Positions 45,834-57,100 of a stretch of 64,000 nucleotides of DNA are shown here, in pieces. How positions within the stretch are numbered: the first letter of the stretch is position 1; each line of letters starts with the position of its first letter. The DNA is taken from the NCBI GenBank assembly GCA_009193035.1, contig SWDT01000036.1, positions 124,001 to 188,000 of the forward strand, written 5' to 3'. The notes under the pieces are model-generated. The model was not told where the DNA came from. It did no database searches and saw only the letters and a program-made list of their open reading frames with translations. The stretch comes from Halicephalobus mephisto (Eukaryota; Nematoda; Chromadorea; Rhabditida; Panagrolaimidae). The position numbers and the translations under genes were made by a program.

Positions 45834-48800
45834 ATGACCGCAATTGCCCCTCCGAATATCCCCGGAACTTCTGGATCTCTTGTAGATGCTGATAATCCTA
45901 TCAAAATTTTTACTTCTAGTGTCTCTGCTAATTATGAAGTGGGTTACTGTAAAGTTTTATTTTTAAAAAATTCATTTAAAAATATTTTTTCTAAAATTCC
46001 ATTGTTTCAAAAATTTACTTTTTAAAATTATACTTCTTTAAAAATTTATTTTAAATTTTTTTTAAATTTTAGATTCGAAAACGATGTCAATGGGCTTTAA
46101 TGATTCTCGATGGATTAAACGTTCCTTACAAAGTTATTGATATTACTGTAAGAGGCAATGAACCCGAGAGAGATTTGATGAGACAGAAGGCTTCGGAGAA
46201 AAAACAAGAACCTATTTTTCCTCCACAATTCATGTTCAAAGATGAATACTTGGGAGTAAGTGATTTATTTTGTAAATTAAATTTATTGCATATTTCCTTA
46301 AATTATGGGATTTCTATCAAAATATAATTTTTCAAAATTAATTTAAAAAATTTTTTCTTAAATTAATTTTTAAAATTTTTCAAAATTAATTTTTATAATT
46401 TTTTCAAAATTTACCGTATCCTACAGTAAAGATAATTTAATTCTATATTTAATCCCTAATTAGTTCTAATTTAATTTTCTTCAAAATTGAAATCTTATAA
46501 AACTTGCAAAATTAATTTTTTGTAAAAGTATTTTTTAATTTTTTCAGGAATACTATCAAAAAAATTATATTTTTAAAAATCATTTCATAATTTTTTAGGA
46601 TTTCGATGATTTCGAATTCTCTAATGAATGTAATGTCCTCGAAGAATGGCTCAGACTGATTCCTCCCTATGACCCTACTGCTTTCATTCCTCCAGAACCC
46701 GAGCCAGAATCTGAAGAAGAAGCAGAAAGTGAATACGAAGACATTTATGAAGACGAAGAAGAACCTATCGTTGAAGACGAAGAGTTGGAAGAAGAAGAAG
46801 ACGAAGAAGAACCGATGGAGGTCGATGAAGAAGAAGAAGACATTGAAGTCGACGACGAAGAAGTCCCTCTAAAGAAGAGTAAAACTTCTGAAGGAAAAGC
46901 TGTCGTAACTAAAAAGGCAGAAAAAGACAAAACATCAGAAACTAAAAAGACTTCTGAATCCAAAAAACCGAGTTCTGAATCTAAAAAGACTTCTGAGTCC
47001 AAAAAACCAAGTTCTGAAAAGAAAACGACTTCAACGACGAAAGAAAAATCTGAAACTTCTGAAAAGAAATCTACTTCTAGTGTTTCTAAAACGAAAACCA
47101 CAGAAGACAAAGAAAAGAAATCTAGTACTAAAGAAAAATCATCTTCCGACAAAGAAAAGAAAACTTCTTCAACTTCCAAATCTTCTGAAAAAGAAAAAAC
47201 TTCAGAAGAAAAAAAGAAATCTTCTTCTACTTCAGATAAAGAAAAGAAATCAAGCACTTCTGGAGAAAAGAAACCTTCCTCAACTTCTAAATCTTCTGAA
47301 AAAGATAAAACTTCAGAAGAAAAGAAAAAATCATCCTCTAGTACAAAGGAAAAATCTTCCATAGATAAGGATAAAGAAAAATCTACTTCTAGTAAAGAAA
47401 AAACTTCATCTTCTTCCAAAGAAAAATCTACTTCTGACAAGAAGTCTTCAAGTGAATCCAAAACCAAATCCAGTACAAGTGACAAGGAAAAGAAATCTAG
47501 CTCCGATAAAGACAAAAAATCTTCAAGTGAGTCAAAATCTGGGGATAAAGAAAAGAAAACTTCTTCTACTGGTTCTAAAGATAAAGAAAAGACTAGTTCT
47601 GATAAGGAAAAGAAGTCGTCCACATCTATCGACAAAGATAAAGATAAGGAGAAAAAGTCTTCAACATCTACTGACAAGGAAAAGAAGTCTTCCACATCTG
47701 TCGATAAAGATAAAAACAAAGAAAAGATTAGTTCTGATAAGGAAAAGAAGTCTTCCACATCTGTCGACAAGGATAAAGATAAAGAAAAGAAGTCTTCGAC
47801 AAAAGAGAAAGAAAAGAAATCAGATTCCAAAACATCAGAAAAGAAACCTTCTTCAAAAGATAAAGAAAAATCCACTTCTGAGAAAGAAAAGAAACCTTCT
47901 ACTTCTGCCGAAAAAGATAAAAAACCTAAATCCTCTGAAGATAAAGAAAAGAAGTCCAAGACTTCTGAAGATAAAAAGAAGTCAGAAGACAAAGAAAAAG
48001 AGAAGAAAGAAAAAGAAGATACTGAAAAGAAGAAAAAGGAAGCCGAAGCCAAAAAGAAGGCAGAAGAAGAGGCTAAAAAGAAAAAAGAAGCTGAGGAAGC
48101 TAAGAAATCCCTCTTTGATCCAACTCCTAAGAAGATGACATTATCCGAGATGTTAAAAGCAGCAGCGGCCATGGAAGCTGGAGAAGAAGTGGACGATGAG
48201 GAATGGGAATACGAAGACGAGGATTACGAAGAAGAAGAGCCTGAACTAGATCCTATCGCGAAAATCGTCGCTGATGCAGCTAAAAAACGAGAAGCCGAGA
48301 AAAAGGCTGAAGAGGAAAGGAAAAAGAAAGCCGAAGAAGAGGCTAAAAAGAAAAAGGAGGAAGAGGATAAAAAGAAGAAGGAGGAAGAAGCTAAGAAGAA
48401 AAAAGAGGAGGAAGAAAAGGCCAAAAAAGAAGCCGAGGCTAAAAAGAAGAAAGAAGAGGAAGCTAAAAAGAAAAAGGAAGCAGAAACTAAAAAATCCTTG
48501 TTCGAGCCACAAAAGAAGATGACATTATCCGAAATGTTAAAAGCAGCAGCAGCTATGGAAACTGGAGAGGAAGTGGACGACGAAGAATGGGAATACGAAG
48601 ATGAGGACTATGAAGAAGAAGAGCCTGAACTAGATCCTATCGCGAAAATCGTCGCCGATGCAGCTAAAAAACGAGAAGCTGAGAAAAAAGCTGAAGAGGA
48701 AAGGAAAAAGAAAGCCGAAGAAGAGGCTAAAAAGAAAAAAGAGGAAGATGCTAAGAAGAAAAAGGAGGAAGAAGCTAAGAAGGAAAAAGAGGCTAAAAAG

Positions 48801-51800
48801 ACAGAGGATAAAGTTAAAACAGAAAAAACCACAAAGCCTTCAACTTCTGAAAAGAAAGAATCAGAGAAAACTAAAACTAGTTCTGAAAAAATTTCTTCAA
48901 CTAAAGAAAAAGATAAAACATCAGAGAAGAAACTTAGCTCTTCAGAAAAGGAAAAGAAATCAGTTTCTGAAAAGAAGCCTTCTGAAAAAGATTTAGAAAC
49001 TAAATCAAAAACTACTGAAGAAAAGAAATCTTCTAAATCTTCTTCTGAAAAGGATAAAACAGAAAAAAAACCATCTTCATCAACAGAAAAATCCAAGGAA
49101 AAAGAGAAAAAACCTTCCACATCGACAGAAAAAGAAAAAAAATCTTCAACTTCCAAAGAGGATAAAGAAAAATCCGAAAAAACAATTTCTGAAAAAGAAA
49201 AGAAATCTTCAACGGATAAGGATAAAGATAAAAAATCTTCTGAAACGACAGAAAAGAAATCTAGTTCAACAAGAACTAAAACTGATGAAAAAGAAAAGAA
49301 ACCTTCTTCATCCAAGGATAAAGAAAAGACAATTTCTGAAAAGAAGACAGAATCTAAATCCAAAACAGAAGATACTGAAAAGAAGTCCTCAAAAGATGAC
49401 AAAGAAAAGAAATCTTCCACATCTGTCGACAAAGATAAAGATAAGGAGAAAAAGTCTTCAACATCTACTGACAAGGAAAAGAAGTCTTCCACATCTGTCG
49501 ATAAAGATAAAAACAAAGAAAAGACTAGTTCTGATAAGGAAAAGAAATCTTCCACATCTGTCGACAAGAATAAAGAGAAGGAGAAAAAATCTTCAACATC
49601 TACTGACAAGGATAAAGATAAAGAAAAGAAATCTTCAACATCTACTGACAAGGATAAAGATAAGGAGAAAAAATCTTCAACATCTACCGAAAAGGAAAAG
49701 AAGTCTTCCACATCTGTCGACAAGGATAAAGATAAAGAAAAGAAGTCTTCGACAAAGGAGAAAGAAAAAATATCATCGGATAAAGAAAAGAAATCAGAAT
49801 CCAAAACATCAGAAAAGAAACCTACTTCTGCCGAAAAGGATAAAGATAAGGTCAAGGAGAAAGAGAAAAAGCCTTCTACTTCTGCCGAAAAAGAGAAAGA
49901 GAAAAAATCATCAACTGAAAAAGAGAAGAAACCTAAATCCTCTGAAGATAAAGAAAAGAAGTCCAAAGTTTCTGATGAAAAAGAGAAATCAAAAACTTCC
50001 GAAGATAAAAAGGCTAAAGACAAGACTAAAGAAGAAGCCAAAAAGCCTGATGACGAAAAGGCTAAAAAAGAAGCCGAAGCTAAAAAGAAAAAAGAAGAGG
50101 AAGAAGCTAAAAAGAAAGCTGACGAGGAAGCTAAGAAGAAAAAGGAAGCGGAAGCCAAAAAGAAGGCAGAAGAAGAAGCTAAAAAGAAAAAAGAAGCTGA
50201 GGAAGCTAAGAAATCCCTCTTTGATCCAACTCCTAAGAAGATGACATTATCCGAAATGTTAAAAGCAGCAGCAGCTATGGAAGCTGGAGAAGAAGTAGAT
50301 GATGAAGAATGGGAATACGAAGATGAGGACTATGAAGAAGAAGAGCCTGAACTAGATCCTATCGCGAAAATCGTCGCCGATGCAGCTAAAAAACGCGAAG
50401 CCGAGAAAAAGGCTGAAGAGGAAAGGAAAAAGAAAGCCGAAGAAGAGGCTAAAAAGAAAAAGGAGGAAGAAGAACATAAACGTAAAAAGGAGACGGAAGA
50501 AGACAGTGTTCTTAAACAAATTGAAGAACGTCGAAAGAGAAGAGAAGAAGAGGAAGCTAAAATTAAAGAAGAAGAAAAACAACGAGAAATTGAACGAAAA
50601 AAGAAAGAAGAAGAAAGACGTAAAAAACGTGAACAACAAGAAGCCGAAGAAGCCAAACAAGCTGAAATTGAACGTCAAAAGAAAAAAGAAGAGCGAGAAG
50701 CCCGAAAAAAACAAAAAGAAGAGGAAATTTTAAAAGCAGAACAAGAAAGAAAAAAACTCGAAGAAGAACGAAAAGCGAGAAAAAAGAAAAAATTAGAAGA
50801 AGAAACAGAAAAAAAATTAAAAGAAGAAAAACAAAAAATTGAAGAAGAACGTAAAAAACGAGAAATTGAAGAAAAACAAAAAATTGAAGAAAATAAAAAA
50901 GAACAAAAAAGAAAAAAAATTCTTCAATCTACCGTACTTGATGAAGAAATTATTGAAAATATTGATGATGAAAAATTGGAACAACTTCCAGAAGTTATGG
51001 ATAAACTTTTAACAGAAACAAAAATAATTCGTCAACAAGAAAAAAAAATTCAAGAAGAACAGAAAAAACTTGAAGAAATTGAAATTAAAATGAAAAAAGA
51101 TGAAGAAAAATGGAAAAAACAACAAGAAGAAGAAAAAAAATTAATTATTAAAGAATCAGAAGAAAGAAAAAAGAAAAGAAAAGAAGAAGAAATTAAAATA
51201 AAAGAATTACAAAAACAAAAAGAACAAGAAAAAATTAAAAAAGAACAAGAAAGACGAAAAAAAAATGAACAAAAAGAAGCCGAAGAAGCCAAACAAGCCG
51301 AAATTGAACGTCAAAAGAAAAAAGAAGAGCGAGAAGCCCGAAAAAAACAAAAAGAAGAAGAAATTTTAAAAGCAGAACAAGAAAGAATAAGACTCGAAGA
51401 AGAACGAAAAGCGAGAAAAAAGAAACTAGAAGAAGAAGCAGAGAAAAAACTTGAAGAAGAAAGACAAAAACTCGAAGAAGAACGAAGAAAAAGGAAAGAA
51501 CGGGAAGCAGAAGAAGAGCGAAAAGCCGAAGAAGCCAGGAAGAAAAAAGAGCAGGAAAGGAAAGAACGGAAAATAAAAGAGGAAGAAGAAGAACGAAAAG
51601 CCGAGGAAGCCAGAAAGAAAAAAGAGCAAGAAAGGAAAGAACGGCGAGAACAAGAGGAACGGAAAGTCGAAGAAGACAGAAAAAAGAGAGAAGAAGAAAG
51701 GAAAAAACGGCGAGAACAGGAAGAAGAGGAAGAGCGAAAAGCCGAGGAAGCCAGAAAGAAAAAAGAGCAAGAAAGGAAAGAACGGAAAATGAAAGAGGAA

Positions 51801-52307
51801 GAAGAAGAGCGAAAAGCCGAAGAAGCCAGAAAGAAAAAAGAGCAAGAAAGGAAAAAACGGCGAGAACAGGAAGAGGAGGAAGAGCGAAAAGCCGAGGAAG
51901 CCAGGAAGAAAAAAGAGCAGGAAAGGAAAGAACGGAAAATAAAAGAGGAGGAAGAAGAGCGAAAAGCCGAGGAAGCCAGAAAGAAAAAAGAGCAAGAAAG
52001 GAAAGAACGGAAAATAAAAGAAGAAGAACAAAGAAAAGCCGATGATGAAAGAAAAAATTCTCAAACTACTTCTGAAAAAAACAAAAAATCAACAACTGAA
52101 AATAACGATAATATTAATAATAAAAAGGAATCTGAAAATACCAAAAATGAAAATTCAACAATTCAGAAACCTGCTCAGATTCCAGGAAAAATGTCCCTCG
52201 CGGAAATGTTAAAAGCAGCAGCTGCGACCTTGGAAGCCGGTGGGGATCTCGAAGCAGATGACGAGGAATGGGAATATGAGGACGAAGATTACGATGAAGA
52301 AGCTTAA
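45834..52307 (+). CDS. SH3BGR-like thioredoxin-fold protein with giant repetitive KEKE/coiled-coil tail
   Basis: Exons 45834-45938, 46073-46255, 46599-52307, all phase 0; 1,998 aa. Residues ~22-125 (IKIFTSSVSANYEIRKRCQ ... IFPPQFMFKDEYLGDFDDFE ... VLEEWLRL) match the SH3BGR/SH3BGRL domain, a thioredoxin fold without CxxC. Most family members are about 100-250 aa. Here one 5.7 kb exon adds an acidic linker, two Ser/Thr/Lys/Glu-rich tracts (KEKKSSTS repeats), a long Glu/Lys/Arg coiled-coil-like tract (~1350-1930) and four copies of a module: PKKMTLSEMLKAAAAMEAGE then DDEEWEYEDEDYEEE, at about 599, 727, 1300 and, varied, at the very C-terminus (1960-1998). The role is unknown; a cytoskeletal or scaffold function is a guess. 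Antisense Ser-rich frames here are shadows. Confidence 0.85.
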
Positions 52308-52471
52308 CGGGTTCCTCCGACCCTTTGACGCTCTCACTTTGAAGCCCAAGGAAACTGCCAAGGGGGAATTTATGAATTGATTAGAAATTTTAATAAGTTT
52401 GTATAGAATCTATAAAATTTCAAGAGATATAAAACAAAATTCAAAATAACTCGTTTCATTGTAAAGCTAGT

Positions 52472-53958
52472 TTAGTTTGTTCCAAAGTATTTCATTGTGA
52501 AATAATACGGGATGTCATCGTTTATCTCGCTTGTGATGATGGTCACGAGGGGGAAATGGTGATGGACTCGACGGATACCTTCAAAACAATAAAATTATCA
52601 TAGAAATTTCAAAATATTTTAGAAAAATTATCTTTAAAAAACTTGAAAACTGAAATTTTCGAACTTTTTAGAAGGTTTTAAATGTTTTTAAAAAAGTCAA
52701 TATCATAAAAATTTCAAAATATTTAAAAAAATGATCTTTAAAAAACTTAAAACTTTCTAAAAAGTTTAGAAATTTCAATTTTTAAATGTTTTTTAAAAAT
52801 CAATTTTATAGAAATCAAAAATTAATGCTCTTACAGTATTTTCTGAATAAAAATTTCTAGAAATATAAAAAATTCGAAAATTTCAAAACAAATATTTCTA
52901 ACTAAAATTTTCGAAGTTATTGAATATCTCAAAAATTTTTATGCTTCTCACAGATTTCAGAAGTTTCCGAAAAATTCAAAATTTTTAGTTTTCGTTCAAT
53001 TTTAGAATGTTTGAAAATTTCCAAATTCCAGAAAATTCCAAAGTTTTTGAATAATATAATATTTCACTAGATTTCGGAAATTTTCATAAATTTTCAAAGT
53101 TCTAGAAACTTAAAAAAATTTAAATCAGATTCTGAAACGTTCGAAAACTTCCCCAAAACTTCAATGAGAGTTTAAGTTTTAGAAATATAGAATTCTAGTG
53201 TTTTAGGACAGAATAATAGGTATTTTGATATATGGAAAATAAAAATCCTCACCGTGGAATGTGCTGAACATCGAAAGCAAATAGATGTTTTCTTCGTTGA
53301 CTTTCTTGTTGATTAGTTCTTGAATGGCTTGAACTAGGGCGCTTCCGGTGTGCAGCAAAGGATAAAGAAGCAAAACTCTCCGACTGCGGATATCTGGCAT
53401 CAATCTGGAGTAAAGCACTTTGTTTTTTTCATCAATGAGGATTTTTCCTATCCTAATCGATCTAGAAGAAAAGTTGATATATCAATCTTAAACAATACAA
53501 CTTACCGACAGCATTGTCTGACAGCAAACTCCATGGCTTCGCCAGATCGAGAGAGAGCGATGGCACAATTGCCCCGGGCAAACTTGATTCCGTCAAAAAC
53601 ATCGCCATTTGGTGTTTGTACTTGGCAGTTCTCGATTGGTAAGTGTTCTAATCCTTCTTCAACGACTAATCTTATCAAACGATCAGCGTGAAAAACAAAA
53701 TCGCTGTTCGGCGTCGTTCTGAAAAATTCCATATATCGATTTTTCCGGACTTCCAACTTACCGATCCCTGAGAATGGTATGAAGCTCCCTGAGGGAATCT
53801 GTCTGTTCTAATAGGATCACTCGTTCGAAAGATGAAATAGATTCCCCGGAACTCTCCACGGAACCCCCTCGATCCGACAGGGACTCGTCCGGTGACGCGT
53901 GATGGCTCATCTGCTCTGAATCTTCTGGACTTTCGGAAAACGAACGCACTGCTTCCAT
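52472..53958 (-). CDS. uracil phosphoribosyltransferase-like protein (UPRT homologue)
   Basis: Exons 53958-53762, 53718-53506, 53461-53253, 52578-52472; 241 aa, all in phase. After an acidic Ser-rich N-terminus (~1-45) come RELHTILRDR, FHADRLIRLVVEEGL, GVKF-like GIKFARGNCAIALSRSGEAM, CCRSIRIGKILI, SRRVLLLYPLLHTGSALVQA and the C-terminal KYFGTN, matching metazoan UPRT throughout. UPRT makes UMP from uracil and PRPP. In active microbial enzymes the PRPP loop has DPM.ATG; here it is YPLLHTG, as in vertebrate homologues whose activity is doubtful, so a salvage role is unproven. Start chosen at MEAVRSF; no ATG precedes it in frame. Tail-to-tail with the SH3BGR-like gene (164 bp between stops). Confidence 0.92.
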
Positions 53959-54151
53959 CTTTATAGGATAAATATTAACCAAATTAGGATGGATGTGATT
54001 AAGTGCTTTCGCACGTCCAGTGAGAAACAATGCGAAAACTGGGAGGAGAGCTCGTTGCGAGAGAACCCTAAGCTCCGCCTTTCGATTTCAGAAGATTCCA
54101 ATTGGACTTGTTAAAGTCAGTTTTTTATTTTTTGAATTTAAACTGTAAAAA
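53959..54151. promoter_or_regulatory. 193 bp shared divergent promoter region
   Basis: Separates the start codons of the UPRT-like gene (minus) and the npr-14-like gene (plus). It is G+C-richer than the flanks and contains ccaattgg (about 54,100) and an aggcggagc word on the minus strand. No TATA box. Both genes probably share control elements. Confidence 0.6.
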
Positions 54152-57100
54152 ATGACTAATCCAGAAGCTTATTCGTCATCTCCTTCATCCATGGATCAAG
54201 TGGACGAACTTGAAAATTATCTCCAAGGACTCAACGACGAAGACTACGTCGACTTCATCGCGGACTTCCTCAAGCCTACGCTTTTGGAAATGTGTTTTGT
54301 CGGGATATTCTTTATCCTCATGGTGGTCGGAGTGGTGGGGAATGCTCTGGTGGTTTACGTGGTGACAAGCAACCGACACATGGTGAGTTTCGTTAAAAAT
54401 AAAATTCCAGAATAACGGAGTTAAAAAATGGGACTTTTGGGCCATTTTCGCAATTAAGTTTGTTTTTGGATGTCTGTGGACAAAATGTTCATTAAAAAAG
54501 AAATAAAAAATATGTGGGATATCCGGAAATGGATCTCAGATTATTTTTCGTGTCAGGATCGAGTGAAAATTTAAATTTCCAAAAACCCTCAATCCTGACA
54601 CGAAAAAATATAAATTTAATTTATAAATTTTTCAAAAGCAAACTTAAAAGTACTATACTGCTGATTTATTTATAAACATTTTTTAATTGAAAGTTTACTT
54701 TGAATTATTTTAGATCCTGACACGAAAAAAAGACTCAAGTTTACTGTAGAAATTTTAGAAATACAGTTTTTTCGATTTATAAACATTTTTTAATTGAAAG
54801 TTTACTTTAAATTATTTTAGATCTTGACACGAAAAAAAGACTCAAGTTTACTGTAGAAATTTCCCAAGAGGAAAATTTTGAAATTCAACTTTTTTGATTT
54901 TTAGATATATTTTTATTGAAATTTGACTTTTAAAATTTGTAAATCTTGACATGAAACAATTATATTTATTGTGTAGTTTTCTCAAGAAGAAAATCTTGAA
55001 AGTGCAGTATATCCGATTTACTTTTAAACAGATCTTGAATAAAATTTAACTTTTTAAATGATTTCGGTTCTTGACACGAAAATAAATGAAAGAATTTCAC
55101 TATTTGAAATTAATGAAATTATAAAAAAATACTGTATTTTGAAATTTCCGTTCCAGAATTAATTTTTATAAAAATCCAACTTTTTAAATGATTTCGGTTC
55201 TTGACACAAAAATAAATGAAAGAATTTCACTATTTGAAATTAATGAAATTATTGAATCTAATTATAAAAAAATACTGTATTTTGAAATTTCCGTTCCAGA
55301 ATCGATTTTTATAAAAATTCAATTTTTTAAATGATTTCGGTTCTTGACACGAAAATGAACAAATAAATTTCACTATTCGAAATTAATGAAATTATTGAAT
55401 CTAATTATAAAAAATACTGTATTTTGAAATTTCCGTTCCAGAATCGATTCTGGAAAACCTTAAATCTCGACGCGAAAAAATTATTTTTAGTTTTAATTTA
55501 ATTTTTTGTTTAAAATCCTAATTCTAAAAATAAAAAAAATATTTTTGGATTATACGGTACTTTTATTTTTTCAATTTCCGGATCTTCGTTTCAAAACCGA
55601 AAAAAATAAACTTTTTCAGTGGTCTTCGATGAATTTATTTTTGACAAATCTCGCTGTATCGGATTTACTTGTTTTAATTTTTTGTTTGCCTCCGACGGTG
55701 ATAAACGACATAACGAAGTCGTTTTGGTTCAGTGGGGCTTTCTGCAAGGCCATAGTTTTCTGCCAGGTTCGTCGTTTTCCCAGGAGGAATTATGGAAAAA
55801 GTTGATTTTAGCCTCAGGCGATGAGTGCCGAATCTCGGGGATTAACTTAATTTCTTTGTTTTTCAGAACACCAGTGTCTATGTTAGTATTTTGACTTTGA
55901 TTTGCGTGAGTTTCGAAAGATGGAGAGCGGTCTGTAGCCCTCTGGCGATCGCGAGATGGAGGACCTTCCACGTGGTCATCCTCGTCTGGACCATGGCCGG
56001 ATTACTGTCGATCCCCGAACCCATCACATTGACCATAATCCCCCACGATTACGCAAGAAAAAACCTCTCCATTGCCTGGGGCACAAGTTGCAAGGAGTCC
56101 TGGTCAGACGATTTCCAGCAAAAATACCAACTAATCCAAACTTTGGTTTTATTCATTCTGCCTCTGATCCTCATCTCAGGGCTCTGCATCCACATGACGG
56201 TTATTTTGAAAAGGAAAGCTCTGCAGGTGGGTTTTCGTTCTCAGACAAGACTAGTCGTCTGATAGGTCTTGTTTCGAAAACATGGAATTATTTTTTAAAA
56301 TTAAATTATGTTTGAATTAATTTTAAAAAACACGTTTGAAAATTATTAAATTTAAAAAAAAATTAATTATAAATTTTTTAAATTATTTTTTAAAATTAAA
56401 TTATATGTTTGAATTAATTTTAAAAAACACGTTTGAAAATTATTAATTTAAAAAAAAATTAATTATCAATTTTTTTAATTATTTTTTTAAATAAATTTAC
56501 AAACATCGAATTAATAATTAATTTGTAAACATGTTTTTAAATTTAGTTTTATTTTTTTAAGATTAATTTTAAAAATTAATAATTATAAAATTTTTTAAAA
56601 ATTAATGATTATAAAATTTTAAAAATTAATAATTATAAAATTTTTAAAAATTAATGATTATAAAAATTTTTAAAATTAATGATTATAAAAATTTTAAAAT
56701 TAATGATTATAAAAATTTTTAAGAATTAATGATTATAAAAATTTTAAAATTAATGATTATAAAAATTTTTTTAAAAATTAATGATTATAAAAATTTTAAA
56801 ATTAATGATTATAAAAATTTTAAAAGTTCGTGTCAAGACAATTTGATAAAAAATCGTCATGTGTAATTCTTAGAACAGTATGGCATTAGAATTTAAGGTC
56901 ATTATTAAGTGCATCAACTGCTGTCAGAGCTTTGCAGTTTTATCATGGGAATTTTCGGCGATTAAACATTATTTTCGAAAATAAATTAAAATTTTTTTTT
57001 AAATTTGAAATTTTTAATAATCAAAAATTTACGAATTTTTTTAAATAAAAAATTTTTAAAAATATTCAATGAACAAAAAAACGATAAAAATAAATAATAT

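Noticed and set aside
46745..48172. 475-codon Ser/Phe/Leu-rich frame on the minus strand
   Set aside because: Antisense shadow of the Lys/Glu/Ser-rich exon of the SH3BGR-like gene; low-complexity sense sequence forces it open.
48608..50158. 516-codon minus-strand frame
   Set aside because: Same cause: exact antisense of KEKKSSTS and KKEEE repeats, no independent domain or splice structure.
47452..50244. Long Arg/Lys/Leu-rich plus-strand frames (228 and 319 codons)
   Set aside because: Frame-shifted readings of the same exon; composition explained by the sense frame.
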